Position numbers and translations under genes: made by a program. Shown piece by piece: positions 1 to 6,691 of a stretch of 64,000 bases of DNA (the first letter of the stretch is position 1; each line of letters begins with the position of its first letter). Source of the DNA: Chryseobacterium sp. G0201 (GTDB lineage: Bacteria > Bacteroidota > Bacteroidia > Flavobacteriales > Weeksellaceae); contig NZ_CP033917.1 of the NCBI RefSeq assembly GCF_003815655.1, forward strand, positions 868,001-932,000. The letters are read 5' to 3'. The notes under the pieces were generated by a model that was not told where the DNA came from, searched no databases, and was given only the letters and a program-made list of their open reading frames with translations.

Positions 1-260
1 AGATTAGAATTGGTAGTCGAATTAGAATTATAAATAAATCCATCAACTCCAGTTCCCATACCACCAGTAGTTCCTGTTCCACCAAAACCGATTCCTAAGT
101 AGGAAGTATCTGCACCCGTAAGTGTAAGTGTCGCTAAAGTGGAAGAAGTATCCAACTTTACAGTCATTCCAGTTGACCCTAGGTTCACTGTACCAGAGGA
201 AAACTGTGCTCCTACAGCGCTTGCAAGAGCTAAACTTAATGTGAGTAAAACTTTTTTCAT
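1..260 (-). CDS. secreted protein, N-terminal part (runs off the left edge)
   Basis: An open frame begins with ATG at 260 and stays open to position 1, giving 86 residues. It starts with a clear signal peptide (MKKVLLTLSLALASAVGAQ) followed by Ser/Thr/Gly-rich beta-type sequence with GADTSYLGIGFGG and a Gly-rich stretch. The pattern (strand, then 'gIGFG') is reminiscent of the start of a DOMON-like haem- or sugar-binding domain, but that is a weak inference from short sequence. It begins 3 bp after the ankyrin gene stop, so it is very probably the last or a later gene of the operon that starts at 2539. The C-terminus, which would show whether it carries a T9SS sorting domain, is outside the window. 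Confidence 0.8.
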   Translation of the reverse strand, partial: MKKVLLTLSLALASAVGAQFSSGTVNLGSTGMTVKLDTSSTLATLTLTGADTSYLGIGFGGTGTTGGMGTGVDGFIYNSNSTTNSN

Positions 261-263
261 ATA

Positions 264-791
264 TTAATTTTTTAAGAGATTAATGATTTCTTTGTTGTTT
301 GTTTGTAAGGCATATTCAAAAGGAGTCATTCCCATTGAGTCTTTTTTAGATTTATCCGCTTTATGTTTCAGCAATAATTCTATGAGTTCTTTATTTCCGA
401 ATTTTACAGCCCAGAAAAGTGGTGTAGATCCTGTGGCATCCGCAATATTTGGATCGGCATTTTTATTTAATAAATACTCAACCAAATCTTTATTATACTT
501 TACAGAAAGTCCCGCCAAAGCAGTTCCTTCCTGACTTTTATAATTGATATCTTTTACATTATCCATCAAAAACTTAGCCACTTCTGTGTTACCTCTGTAG
601 CACGCTAAAATGAGTGGAGAAAAGCCTCCTTCATTGGTTTCATTGATGATATTCGGATCTTTTTTCATTAGATCTTTGACCTCAGCTACACTGCCGCTTC
701 TTGCAATATCAAAAATAGACTTTGCTTTTTCCTGAGCTGATACAAATGAAAATCCCAGAAAAAAACTTACAATTAAGATTAAATTTTTCAT
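264..791 (-). CDS. periplasmic ankyrin-repeat protein
   Basis: 175 aa. A signal peptide of about 20 residues (ending VSAQ) is followed by about four ankyrin repeats covering nearly all the mature protein. Recognisable repeat cores are GFSPLILACYRGN, GTALAGLSVKYN, GSTPLFWAVKFGN and GMTPFEYALQTNN, each followed by the usual helix and an 'ADPN/ADKS' turn. Ankyrin repeats bind other proteins. With a signal peptide this one should act in the periplasm or at the outer membrane, perhaps as a partner or protector of the other operon products. Its ATG overlaps the YceI gene stop by 4 bp (ATGA), which implies translational coupling. In other bacteria small periplasmic ankyrin proteins accompany haem or peroxide enzymes; a similar role here is inference only. 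Confidence 0.9.
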   Translation of the reverse strand: MKNLILIVSFFLGFSFVSAQEKAKSIFDIARSGSVAEVKDLMKKDPNIINETNEGGFSPLILACYRGNTEVAKFLMDNVKDINYKSQEGTALAGLSVKYNKDLVEYLLNKNADPNIADATGSTPLFWAVKFGNKELIELLLKHKADKSKKDSMGMTPFEYALQTNNKEIINLLKN

Positions 792-1333
792 TGTTTTGAA
801 AGTATATAATCATATTTAACATTCACATTTTCTGCAACTTTTTTAGATACCATTTTAGGAATGGTCACATTATGATCTGCAGGTCTTGCTACAAAACCTC
901 CCTGCATGTAGATCTTTCCATCTTTGGCATAAATTGTCGCTGATGAATTAACGGCTTTATCTACCCCGTGAAAATTAAGTTTCCCCTGTATCGTATATTT
1001 TTGTGGTGATGCTGTAACTTTAGTTTTATCAAAATTGACAAGCTTTCCTGTAAAAGTTGCTTTAGGATATTTTGCAGATTCGGCATAACTTTCATTGAAA
1101 TGCTCTTCCATTAATTTCACTGTGAATTTATAATTCTTCACAATAGAAACAGAAGCTATTTCTCCGGTATCGGTATTCAGGATAACGACATTGTTATTAT
1201 CTTTTGCGCTCACATCTTCAAATAACGGAACTGATGCTTCAAAGCTTACCTTTCCTGTTTTTGAGCTATATTTTTGAGCCCATGCAAGGTTGGTAAACAG
1301 TAATGATACAATAATTAATACTACATTTTTCAT
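788..1333 (-). CDS. YceI family periplasmic protein
   Basis: 181 aa with a signal peptide (cleavage probably after NLAWAQ). The rest matches the YceI lipocalin-like fold: an early 'GKVSFEASVPLFEDVSAKDNN' region, the 'HFNESYAESAKYPKATFTGK' segment, and 'GKLNFHGVDK' are the family landmarks. YceI proteins bind long isoprenoid molecules such as quinones in the periplasm. The gene sits between a cytochrome c lipoprotein and the ankyrin gene, overlapping the latter by 4 bp. That fits a function in quinone or electron handling outside the inner membrane; the ligand here is not known. Confidence 0.92.
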   Translation of the reverse strand: MKNVVLIIVSLLFTNLAWAQKYSSKTGKVSFEASVPLFEDVSAKDNNNVVILNTDTGEIASVSIVKNYKFTVKLMEEHFNESYAESAKYPKATFTGKLVNFDKTKVTASPQKYTIQGKLNFHGVDKAVNSSATIYAKDGKIYMQGGFVARPADHNVTIPKMVSKKVAENVNVKYDYILSKQ

Positions 1334-1344
1334 TTTTATATTTT

Positions 1345-1695
1345 TTAATTTTCGATTAAACCGTCAGCTTTCCATTTAATGAAAAAATTGATCTGGTTTT
1401 GTGACAATGATCCTCCTGGCGGCATTCTGCCGACAGCTCCTACAGGTCTTTGTATTCTGTCTATAATATTGTCAATTTCTGCTTTTACCAAGTTATAATT
1501 TGTTAATGGATAACTAGCGGCAGGGCCTCCTGGTGAATGGCATATAATACAATTGGTTTCAATAATTGGTCTTATATCTGTTTCATATTTTACAATTTCG
1601 GTGATTGGTGTATTGTCAGAAATCTCCTCATAGGTTCTGCTTTCACAAGCAATTAGTAAAACTGCTGATGATAGTATGTATAGTATCTTTTTCAT
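1345..1695 (-). CDS. one-haem c-type cytochrome lipoprotein
   Basis: 116 aa from the ATG at 1695. A longer frame (to 1836) exists, but the upstream 47 codons overlap the preceding gene and the internal ATG opens a proper lipoprotein signal: MKKILYILSSAVLLIAC, lipid-modified Cys17. A haem-attachment site CIICH lies at residues 49-53, and GRMPPGG offers Met91 as a likely distal haem ligand. The protein is therefore a small membrane-anchored cytochrome c domain, probably an electron carrier in the periplasm or outer membrane. It starts 1 bp after the beta-barrel gene stop and is followed 11 bp later by the YceI gene. The redox partner is not visible. Confidence 0.9.
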   Translation of the reverse strand: MKKILYILSSAVLLIACESRTYEEISDNTPITEIVKYETDIRPIIETNCIICHSPGGPAASYPLTNYNLVKAEIDNIIDRIQRPVGAVGRMPPGGSLSQNQINFFIKWKADGLIEN

Positions 1696-1696
1696 T

Positions 1697-2539
1697 TTAA
1701 AAAACTCTATAAAGATTAAACCCAAAGAAAATTTGTCCTTTTTCCCACTTTCCGGCTGCATTGGTAAGGTATCCGATGTCAGAATTAAGCTGAGAATTAC
1801 TGAAAACAAGCTGAAAAACGTGCCCTCCAGTTTCAATATCCATCCCTACTGATAAAGGATTTTTATATACCGTGTGATTATCAAAATTCACAAAATATTC
1901 TGCGTTGATAGAAATTCTTTTAGAAATTTTGTATCTGCCCCCCAATCCTGTTAAAAACTGATTCTTATCTTCAATATTAGGCTCGTAAAGGTTTTTGTGA
2001 ACAAATGACGGCGTTAACTGCAAAGAAAATTTATCATTAAATCTTCTTGAAATCAAAGCCTGCGTAAGATAAGAAAGCCTGTCACTGAACTGAAGATGTG
2101 GATAATTATCTTTATCAAGATCTGTGTTAAGTGCCAATACATTGTAGCCTACAATATCAACAGGAAATTTGTCATTTTGCTTTAAAAGACCGTATTTAGC
2201 TCCCAGCTCAAAGGTTTTCCCATTGGTTTCTCTTGAAAGGCTTAAAGAAATATTGTCTGTAAGGCCATAAATCGCTCCCAATTTGGTAGAAGCATCATCA
2301 AGGCCAAAGAAGTTTTTAAAACCCGTGCTGATATCGCCAAAGCGATGCGCAACAACCATATACCATTCGTTTTTTGCGGTAAGCTTTGTAGACTGTGCTG
2401 TGACGATCTGCAGAGCCTTGAAGGCAGGTTGTGAAGTTTCTGTGTTTGTTTGAATAGTGTCAATATCTTTCAACAAATCTTCCTGAGAAAAGGCAAGACT
2501 TGATGAAAGCATCGACAAAAATAATAGAGTTTTTGTCAT
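1697..2539 (-). CDS. DUF5777-type beta-barrel outer-membrane protein
   Basis: 280 aa, signal peptide of about 19 residues (…LAFSQ). The mature protein consists of alternating amphipathic strands and ends in an aromatic residue (…FNLYRVF), as outer-membrane barrels do. The segment AHRFGDISTGFKNFFGLDD followed by 'LGAIYGLTDNISLSLSRE' is characteristic of the DUF5777 family of Bacteroidetes. Members often sit beside cytochrome c and YceI genes, as here. It is the first gene of the operon and lies directly behind a CRP-like operator and a -7 box. The transported or bound molecule is unknown; it could be an outer-membrane pore or scaffold for the cytochrome. Confidence 0.85.
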   Translation of the reverse strand: MTKTLLFLSMLSSSLAFSQEDLLKDIDTIQTNTETSQPAFKALQIVTAQSTKLTAKNEWYMVVAHRFGDISTGFKNFFGLDDASTKLGAIYGLTDNISLSLSRETNGKTFELGAKYGLLKQNDKFPVDIVGYNVLALNTDLDKDNYPHLQFSDRLSYLTQALISRRFNDKFSLQLTPSFVHKNLYEPNIEDKNQFLTGLGGRYKISKRISINAEYFVNFDNHTVYKNPLSVGMDIETGGHVFQLVFSNSQLNSDIGYLTNAAGKWEKGQIFFGFNLYRVF

Positions 2540-2567
2540 ATAAAATTTTTAGTAAATATTAATATGA

Positions 2568-2575
2568 CAAACTTA
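2568..2575 (-). promoter_or_regulatory. -7 box of the DUF5777/cytochrome/YceI operon
   Basis: Read on the minus strand the sequence is TAAGTTTG, an exact TAnnTTTG. It lies 29 bp upstream of the ATG at 2539 and puts the start of transcription near 2564. No TTG is found at the normal 17-23 nt spacing (the nearest is 14 nt away), so the promoter probably needs an activator. Confidence 0.6.
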
Positions 2576-2597
2576 TAGAGTTATGAAATCAAAAGTG

Positions 2598-2613
2598 TGT
2601 GATAAAAGTCACC
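2598..2613. promoter_or_regulatory. CRP-type operator palindrome
   Basis: TGTGA-N6-TCACC, one base off the perfect E. coli CRP palindrome TGTGA-N6-TCACA. Its centre lies about 41 bp upstream of the predicted start of transcription of the cytochrome/YceI operon, the classic position for an activator that overlaps the -35/-33 region. The next gene upstream encodes a Crp/Fnr regulator whose recognition helix keeps the Arg-Glu…Arg residues used to read TGTGA. A second, wider inverted repeat (GATAAAA at 2601-2607, TTTTATC at 2625-2631) overlaps it. Confidence 0.6.
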
Positions 2614-2664
2614 GAGTAAATAGTTTTTATCAATCATAATATTAAAACTATTAAACATTATTTA

Positions 2665-3315
2665 TTAGACGTGACTAACATTTTCATTTACAAGCATTTT
2701 GATACCTTCTTTTGTTTGGGTAATTTCGCCTTCATTTTCAATTTTTTTCAAAACACGGCTCACAACTTCTCTGGAAGTACCAAGATTATTGGCAATTTCG
2801 CGGTGTGTTAATTTTATAGGGTTATTTCCCGTTATAGAAATCTGTTGTTTAATATAACTTAGCACTCTTCTGTCTAATCGATGAAAAACGGCTTCATTCA
2901 CCATATTCATTACATCTGAAAAGCGTTTATCATATTCGTGATAAAAAATTCTATTGATCTCCGGAAACCTGATCAACCATTCGTGCACAACAGAAACCGG
3001 AACCAAAAGAATTTCAGATTCTTCTTCTGCCACTGCATAAACCCGGCTTATATAATCTGTAAAAATGGAGGAAAAGGTCATCAAACAACTGTCATTAGGC
3101 CTTATGTAATAGTAAATTAATTCTCGACCATCATTTAAAGAAAAAACTTTTACAGATCCTTTTATTACGAACGGAACATATTTATTTTTTTGTCCGTCTC
3201 GGACAATTTCTGTCTTTGCCTTTATATTCGTTATAATCCCGTGTTTTTGTAGTTCTGTTGAAAAATCAGCACCCAAAAACCCAAATTTATTAAGAATAAA
3301 TTGATTATTTATCAT
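2665..3315 (-). CDS. Crp/Fnr-family transcription regulator
   Basis: 216 aa from the ATG at 3315. A longer reading starts at a TTG (3342) that is part of the -7 box and would not be transcribed. The N-terminal half is a cyclic-nucleotide-binding-like beta-roll (FVIKGSVKVFSLNDGRELIYYY). The C-terminal half is a winged helix with LTHREIANNLGTSREVVSR, in which the recognition helix 'SREVVSR' keeps the Arg, Glu and Arg of E. coli CRP and so should read TGTGA half-sites. There is one Cys only, so this is not an iron-sulfur FNR. The usual cAMP-contact motif is not evident, so the effector is unknown. The CRP-like site at 2598-2613, between it and the cytochrome operon, is its most likely target. 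Confidence 0.9.
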   Translation of the reverse strand: MINNQFILNKFGFLGADFSTELQKHGIITNIKAKTEIVRDGQKNKYVPFVIKGSVKVFSLNDGRELIYYYIRPNDSCLMTFSSIFTDYISRVYAVAEEESEILLVPVSVVHEWLIRFPEINRIFYHEYDKRFSDVMNMVNEAVFHRLDRRVLSYIKQQISITGNNPIKLTHREIANNLGTSREVVSRVLKKIENEGEITQTKEGIKMLVNENVSHV

Positions 3316-3339
3316 ATCTACTGTATCAACATTAAAAAA

Positions 3340-3347
3340 CAAATATA
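3340..3347 (-). promoter_or_regulatory. -7 box of the Crp/Fnr gene
   Basis: Minus-strand TATATTTG, an exact TAnnTTTG, ending 25 bp before the ATG at 3315. The TTG inside this box lies in frame with the gene and could be mistaken for a start codon. No convincing TTG is seen at -33. Confidence 0.55.
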
Positions 3348-3393
3348 AAGAATATCGAGATAGGAAAATAGTAAGTTTTAATAATTAATGAAA

Positions 3394-3428
3394 TAAAAAA
3401 AGAGACTGTCAGAAATGGACAGCCTCCT
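3394..3428 (-). terminator. terminator of the TonB receptor gene
   Basis: Stem GAGNCTGTC/GACAGNCTC around a 7-nt loop, followed on the minus strand by a run of T. It lies 20 bp beyond the receptor stop codon. Confidence 0.75.
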
Positions 3429-3448
3429 CTATTGTTGTAAATGATAAT

Positions 3449-5611
3449 TTATAAACTGTATTTCAGATTCAGTCCGTAAAAGAAATATGCTTTGCTTGGA
3501 CCAGGATTAAGGTCTGTTGCAAGCCCTTTCGGGTAACCATTTCCTGCATCTGCATCATTAATGCTGTTTCCTAAGAATAGGAATGTGTAGTTAATCTGAT
3601 TAGTAAGATTATTCCCCATAACATAGGCATCAACATCCAATTTTCCGAAAGATTTTTTATATCCTACTTTTGAATTAAGCAGACCAAAACCTTTTACAAG
3701 ATTTGTATTGGCAAAATCTGTATATACATTTCCTAAATAGTTATAGGTATTTATAAGGTAAAACCCCGGTTTTGTATATAAATCTAAACCAAATGTATAT
3801 TTATTTCTCGGAACTCCCACTACTGTTTTATGATCATAAACCTGATCGTCGCCTAACAATCTTGTAGAAAAGTCTTTATACTTTGCATCATAATATGAAA
3901 GATTGAAAAATGGAACAATTCTATTGAGGAATGAGTGATCATTTTTGTACTGATATCCTATGCTGACTTCCAAACCATTGTTTTTCTGGCTACCTGTATT
4001 TGCCCAATAAGTTTGGTTATTGGAGTTAGGTATTGTTAACTGTGTTAATTTATTAGAATAATCTATTCTGAACAAAGAAACCTGATAATCCAACTTTGTA
4101 TCCAACAGCAATCCATGTACACTGAAATCTACCATTTTAGCGCGCTCAGGCTGCAGATCATCATTAACCGTATTGGTATAATTTATAAAAGATGAACTTG
4201 CTGTAGGTGAGTTGTATCCTTCGCTGTAGCTTAGATTAAAGATCTGTTGCTTCCATTCTTTTTGTAAAGCAAAATGAGGAGTATAAGCTGCATCATATTT
4301 TTTGTCGAAAGAAAGGTCTTTGTTATAGTCATTGATATTATTAACTGTCAGTAATCCTGGTAATGCCAAAAGGTCTTCTCTCTTATAACGCGTTCTGTTG
4401 ATACTTACTCCCAACAAAAGGGTAAGATCCCATCGCGTATAGGTAATTTTATCAACTAAAAAATAGGAGTCTTGTGTATTATTGTATTTGAAGTAAGACC
4501 CTTTTGAGATATTACTTACCTGCATTGGTGTATTTACATCTCCTGTAAATCTGTAATTGGAAATTTGTGATCTGGATGTCTGTAATTCTGTACCAAATTC
4601 AACATTATTGCTGAAATCTCCGAATTTATTATTCAACATAAATGTTGAGCGCAATCCTGTATTTAAATTAGTCGATGTTTCAAAAGCTCCTGCGGCAACT
4701 CTGTCAAAATTGTTTCCTGAATAAAATATAGTGGTGAAATTTTTAAAATTTTTGGTTATTTCCCAGATATATCCTAATCCTACTCTTGTCGAATTAATCT
4801 TATTTCCCGCATTTTTTCTTATGTAGGCAATATTTCCGTTATCAATGCCTGCATAATAGTCAGAATATGGTATTTGTCCTGATACTTTTTCATATGAGTA
4901 ACCTTGACTTCCAAAGAAACTCAGTTGATTTTTTTCTCCTAATTTTATTGTTCCATTTACATTGAAGAAATTTTTCAACCCGCTTCCGTTTGGTCTGTAG
5001 CCATCAGTTTCAAGATGCCCATAAGCTACATTCACTGAATAGTTCTTGTCTGCGACGTTTAGCTGAGTACGGGACTGAAATGTTTTAAAAGCTCCCACCA
5101 AAACATTTTCCGAAACAGATACTCCTTTTGTAAAATTTGGACGTGTATAAAAACGTACCGCTCCGCCCACTCCACCGCCATACATTGTCGCAGCAGGCCC
5201 CTTGATAACCTCAACATTATTTACATACGCAAAATCAACATCATCCAAAATGGTGATTCCTTCAGCATTCGTTAATGGCATGTTATTCCAATATGCTTTG
5301 ACCCCCCAGTTATTGAACTTCTGATCGTTTCCATATCCACGAACCACTAATCTCTGACCTCCGAAATTTGTTCGCTTATCCACCTGAACGCCAGGCATTG
5401 TAGATAAAGTCTGGTCTATTGCTGCCGGATTATTTCTGTTTAATTCTTCTTCCGAAAGTGTTTCTACAGATTGTGCATGTCTTTTAAATTCTGCACGTTC
5501 CTGCTTTATTTTTTTTCTTCCCTGAATAGCAACTTCCTCTATTTCTGATGATTGTTGGGCATTTGCAATTGTACAGCTTATTAAAGCTGCAATACATATA
5601 TATCTTTTCAT
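3449..5611 (-). CDS. TonB-dependent outer-membrane receptor
   Basis: 720 aa. Signal peptide (…CTIANAQ), then IEEVAIQGRKK, a TonB-box-like stretch. The plug domain (about 40-165) shows LSTMPGVQVDKRTNFGGQRLVVRGYG and VEVIKGPAATMYGGGVGGAVRF. A beta-barrel of about 550 residues ends in an aromatic-rich strand (YFFYGLNLKYSL). There is no N-terminal carboxypeptidase-like domain and no SusD partner nearby, so it looks like a metal-chelate/siderophore type and not a glycan (SusC) transporter. It takes up a ligand across the outer membrane using TonB-ExbBD energy; the ligand cannot be read from sequence. It appears to be a single-gene unit with its own terminator. Confidence 0.93.
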   Translation of the reverse strand: MKRYICIAALISCTIANAQQSSEIEEVAIQGRKKIKQERAEFKRHAQSVETLSEEELNRNNPAAIDQTLSTMPGVQVDKRTNFGGQRLVVRGYGNDQKFNNWGVKAYWNNMPLTNAEGITILDDVDFAYVNNVEVIKGPAATMYGGGVGGAVRFYTRPNFTKGVSVSENVLVGAFKTFQSRTQLNVADKNYSVNVAYGHLETDGYRPNGSGLKNFFNVNGTIKLGEKNQLSFFGSQGYSYEKVSGQIPYSDYYAGIDNGNIAYIRKNAGNKINSTRVGLGYIWEITKNFKNFTTIFYSGNNFDRVAAGAFETSTNLNTGLRSTFMLNNKFGDFSNNVEFGTELQTSRSQISNYRFTGDVNTPMQVSNISKGSYFKYNNTQDSYFLVDKITYTRWDLTLLLGVSINRTRYKREDLLALPGLLTVNNINDYNKDLSFDKKYDAAYTPHFALQKEWKQQIFNLSYSEGYNSPTASSSFINYTNTVNDDLQPERAKMVDFSVHGLLLDTKLDYQVSLFRIDYSNKLTQLTIPNSNNQTYWANTGSQKNNGLEVSIGYQYKNDHSFLNRIVPFFNLSYYDAKYKDFSTRLLGDDQVYDHKTVVGVPRNKYTFGLDLYTKPGFYLINTYNYLGNVYTDFANTNLVKGFGLLNSKVGYKKSFGKLDVDAYVMGNNLTNQINYTFLFLGNSINDADAGNGYPKGLATDLNPGPSKAYFFYGLNLKYSL

Positions 5612-5655
5612 TGATTAAAAATTAATTATTTGTCGTTTAAAAGTTTTATAAAAGT

Positions 5656-6201
5656 TTAAACCCATTCCTCCGGAGGCGGAATTACAATTGACAAACAATA
5701 TACATTTTCTAATCTTTGTAAATATTCTGATTTTAATTTTAAGTAAAAACTGAAAAGCCGCCATTCTTCACAATCAATAAAAGCAAAAGAATTCGAGATT
5801 TTCATTAGTTTTTTCCCTTGTAAAGGCACATCGAATTGTCGCCACACATATACTTTTTTTGTTACGAAAAACCCTGAAAATTTTAATATGGAATTAAGAA
5901 CGATATCTTTTTTATCTAGATAACAATAAAAATACTTTACCCCTTTTATAACAGTGATTTTAATAACATCATAAGAAGAACCATTCAGCACAAATTCTTT
6001 CTCTTCTTTCCATTCTGCTTTCACTAAGTCTTTTCCCGTGAAGCATACTGTTTCTGAGTCATCAAATTTGTTTTTTGAAATATCGTTTTGAGTTTTTTCG
6101 TATAGTTCACTTTTAAAGTAGGAAATAGCAGGATGAATCACATTAATAAATAATATGACTAAAGGAAGACATAAAAGTATAAAGAATAATTTTTTATGCA
6201 A
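5656..6201 (-). CDS. hypothetical protein, one N-terminal membrane segment
   Basis: 181 aa; family not recognised. Residues about 5-22 form one hydrophobic helix (FFILLCLPLVILFINVI), followed by a mainly soluble, Lys/Glu- and aromatic-rich region that would face the periplasm. No cysteine motif or catalytic signature is evident. It ends in PPPEEWV. It is the last gene of a unit with the lipoprotein at 6210-6689 (8-bp gap) and the large secreted Asp-box protein, so it may help anchor or handle that protein. This is context inference only. Confidence 0.75.
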   Translation of the reverse strand: MHKKLFFILLCLPLVILFINVIHPAISYFKSELYEKTQNDISKNKFDDSETVCFTGKDLVKAEWKEEKEFVLNGSSYDVIKITVIKGVKYFYCYLDKKDIVLNSILKFSGFFVTKKVYVWRQFDVPLQGKKLMKISNSFAFIDCEEWRLFSFYLKLKSEYLQRLENVYCLSIVIPPPEEWV

Positions 6202-6209
6202 AGAAAATA

Positions 6210-6689
6210 TTATTGTCTTTGGGGAATTAGATCTCCTGTTGGTTCAACCGAAATAAATTTCGGAATATTTATTTTGTAAAGTTTTTTGGAACCTTTTACT
6301 GCATATTCTATCCAATTTTCTTTTAGATTAAGTTTTTGAGAAGGTTCTCTATTTTCCACAGATGATCCTGAAGGTATATTTTCAAAATTATCTGCCTGAT
6401 CTGTACTCTGAAAATTACCCTTTACAATAATCATATTTCCAGAATTACTTTGAGTAAAACTGATCGTATTTCCTTCAGCCTTTAAAGATTTTACGGCAAT
6501 AATGTCTTTATTATTTTTAATCTTTAATTTTAGGGTATATATCATTCCTTTCACTCTGTCTCTTCCACCAAACCATTCTGTTTTTTCTGCCGAAATTAAG
6601 GATACTTTACCTTGATATAATGAGGAAATCGGCGCTTTACAAGAAAGCGCCAATATCCAAAATATCATTGTAAATAATTGATTATTCAT
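6210..6689 (-). CDS. hypothetical small lipoprotein
   Basis: 159 aa. The N-terminus MNNQLFTMIFWILALSC resembles a lipoprotein signal with Cys17, although it lacks the usual positive charges and so is not certain. The mature part is strand-rich (GMIYTLKLKIKNN, NTISFTQSNSGN) with a polar linker at about 100-120 and no recognised domain. The start codon lies 2 bp after the stop of the 949-aa Asp-box protein, so the two are co-translated or nearly so. An accessory or anchoring partner of that protein is plausible but unproven. Confidence 0.75.
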   Translation of the reverse strand: MNNQLFTMIFWILALSCKAPISSLYQGKVSLISAEKTEWFGGRDRVKGMIYTLKLKIKNNKDIIAVKSLKAEGNTISFTQSNSGNMIIVKGNFQSTDQADNFENIPSGSSVENREPSQKLNLKENWIEYAVKGSKKLYKINIPKFISVEPTGDLIPQRQ

Positions 6690-6691
6690 CT

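Noticed and set aside
1696..1836. N-terminal extension of the cytochrome lipoprotein
   Set aside because: Overlaps the preceding gene and hides the lipoprotein signal that starts at 1695.
5635..5661. GTTTAAA…TTTAAAC inverted repeat as a terminator
   Set aside because: All A/T-rich, lies partly within the end of the 5656-6201 gene and lacks a GC stem and T-run.
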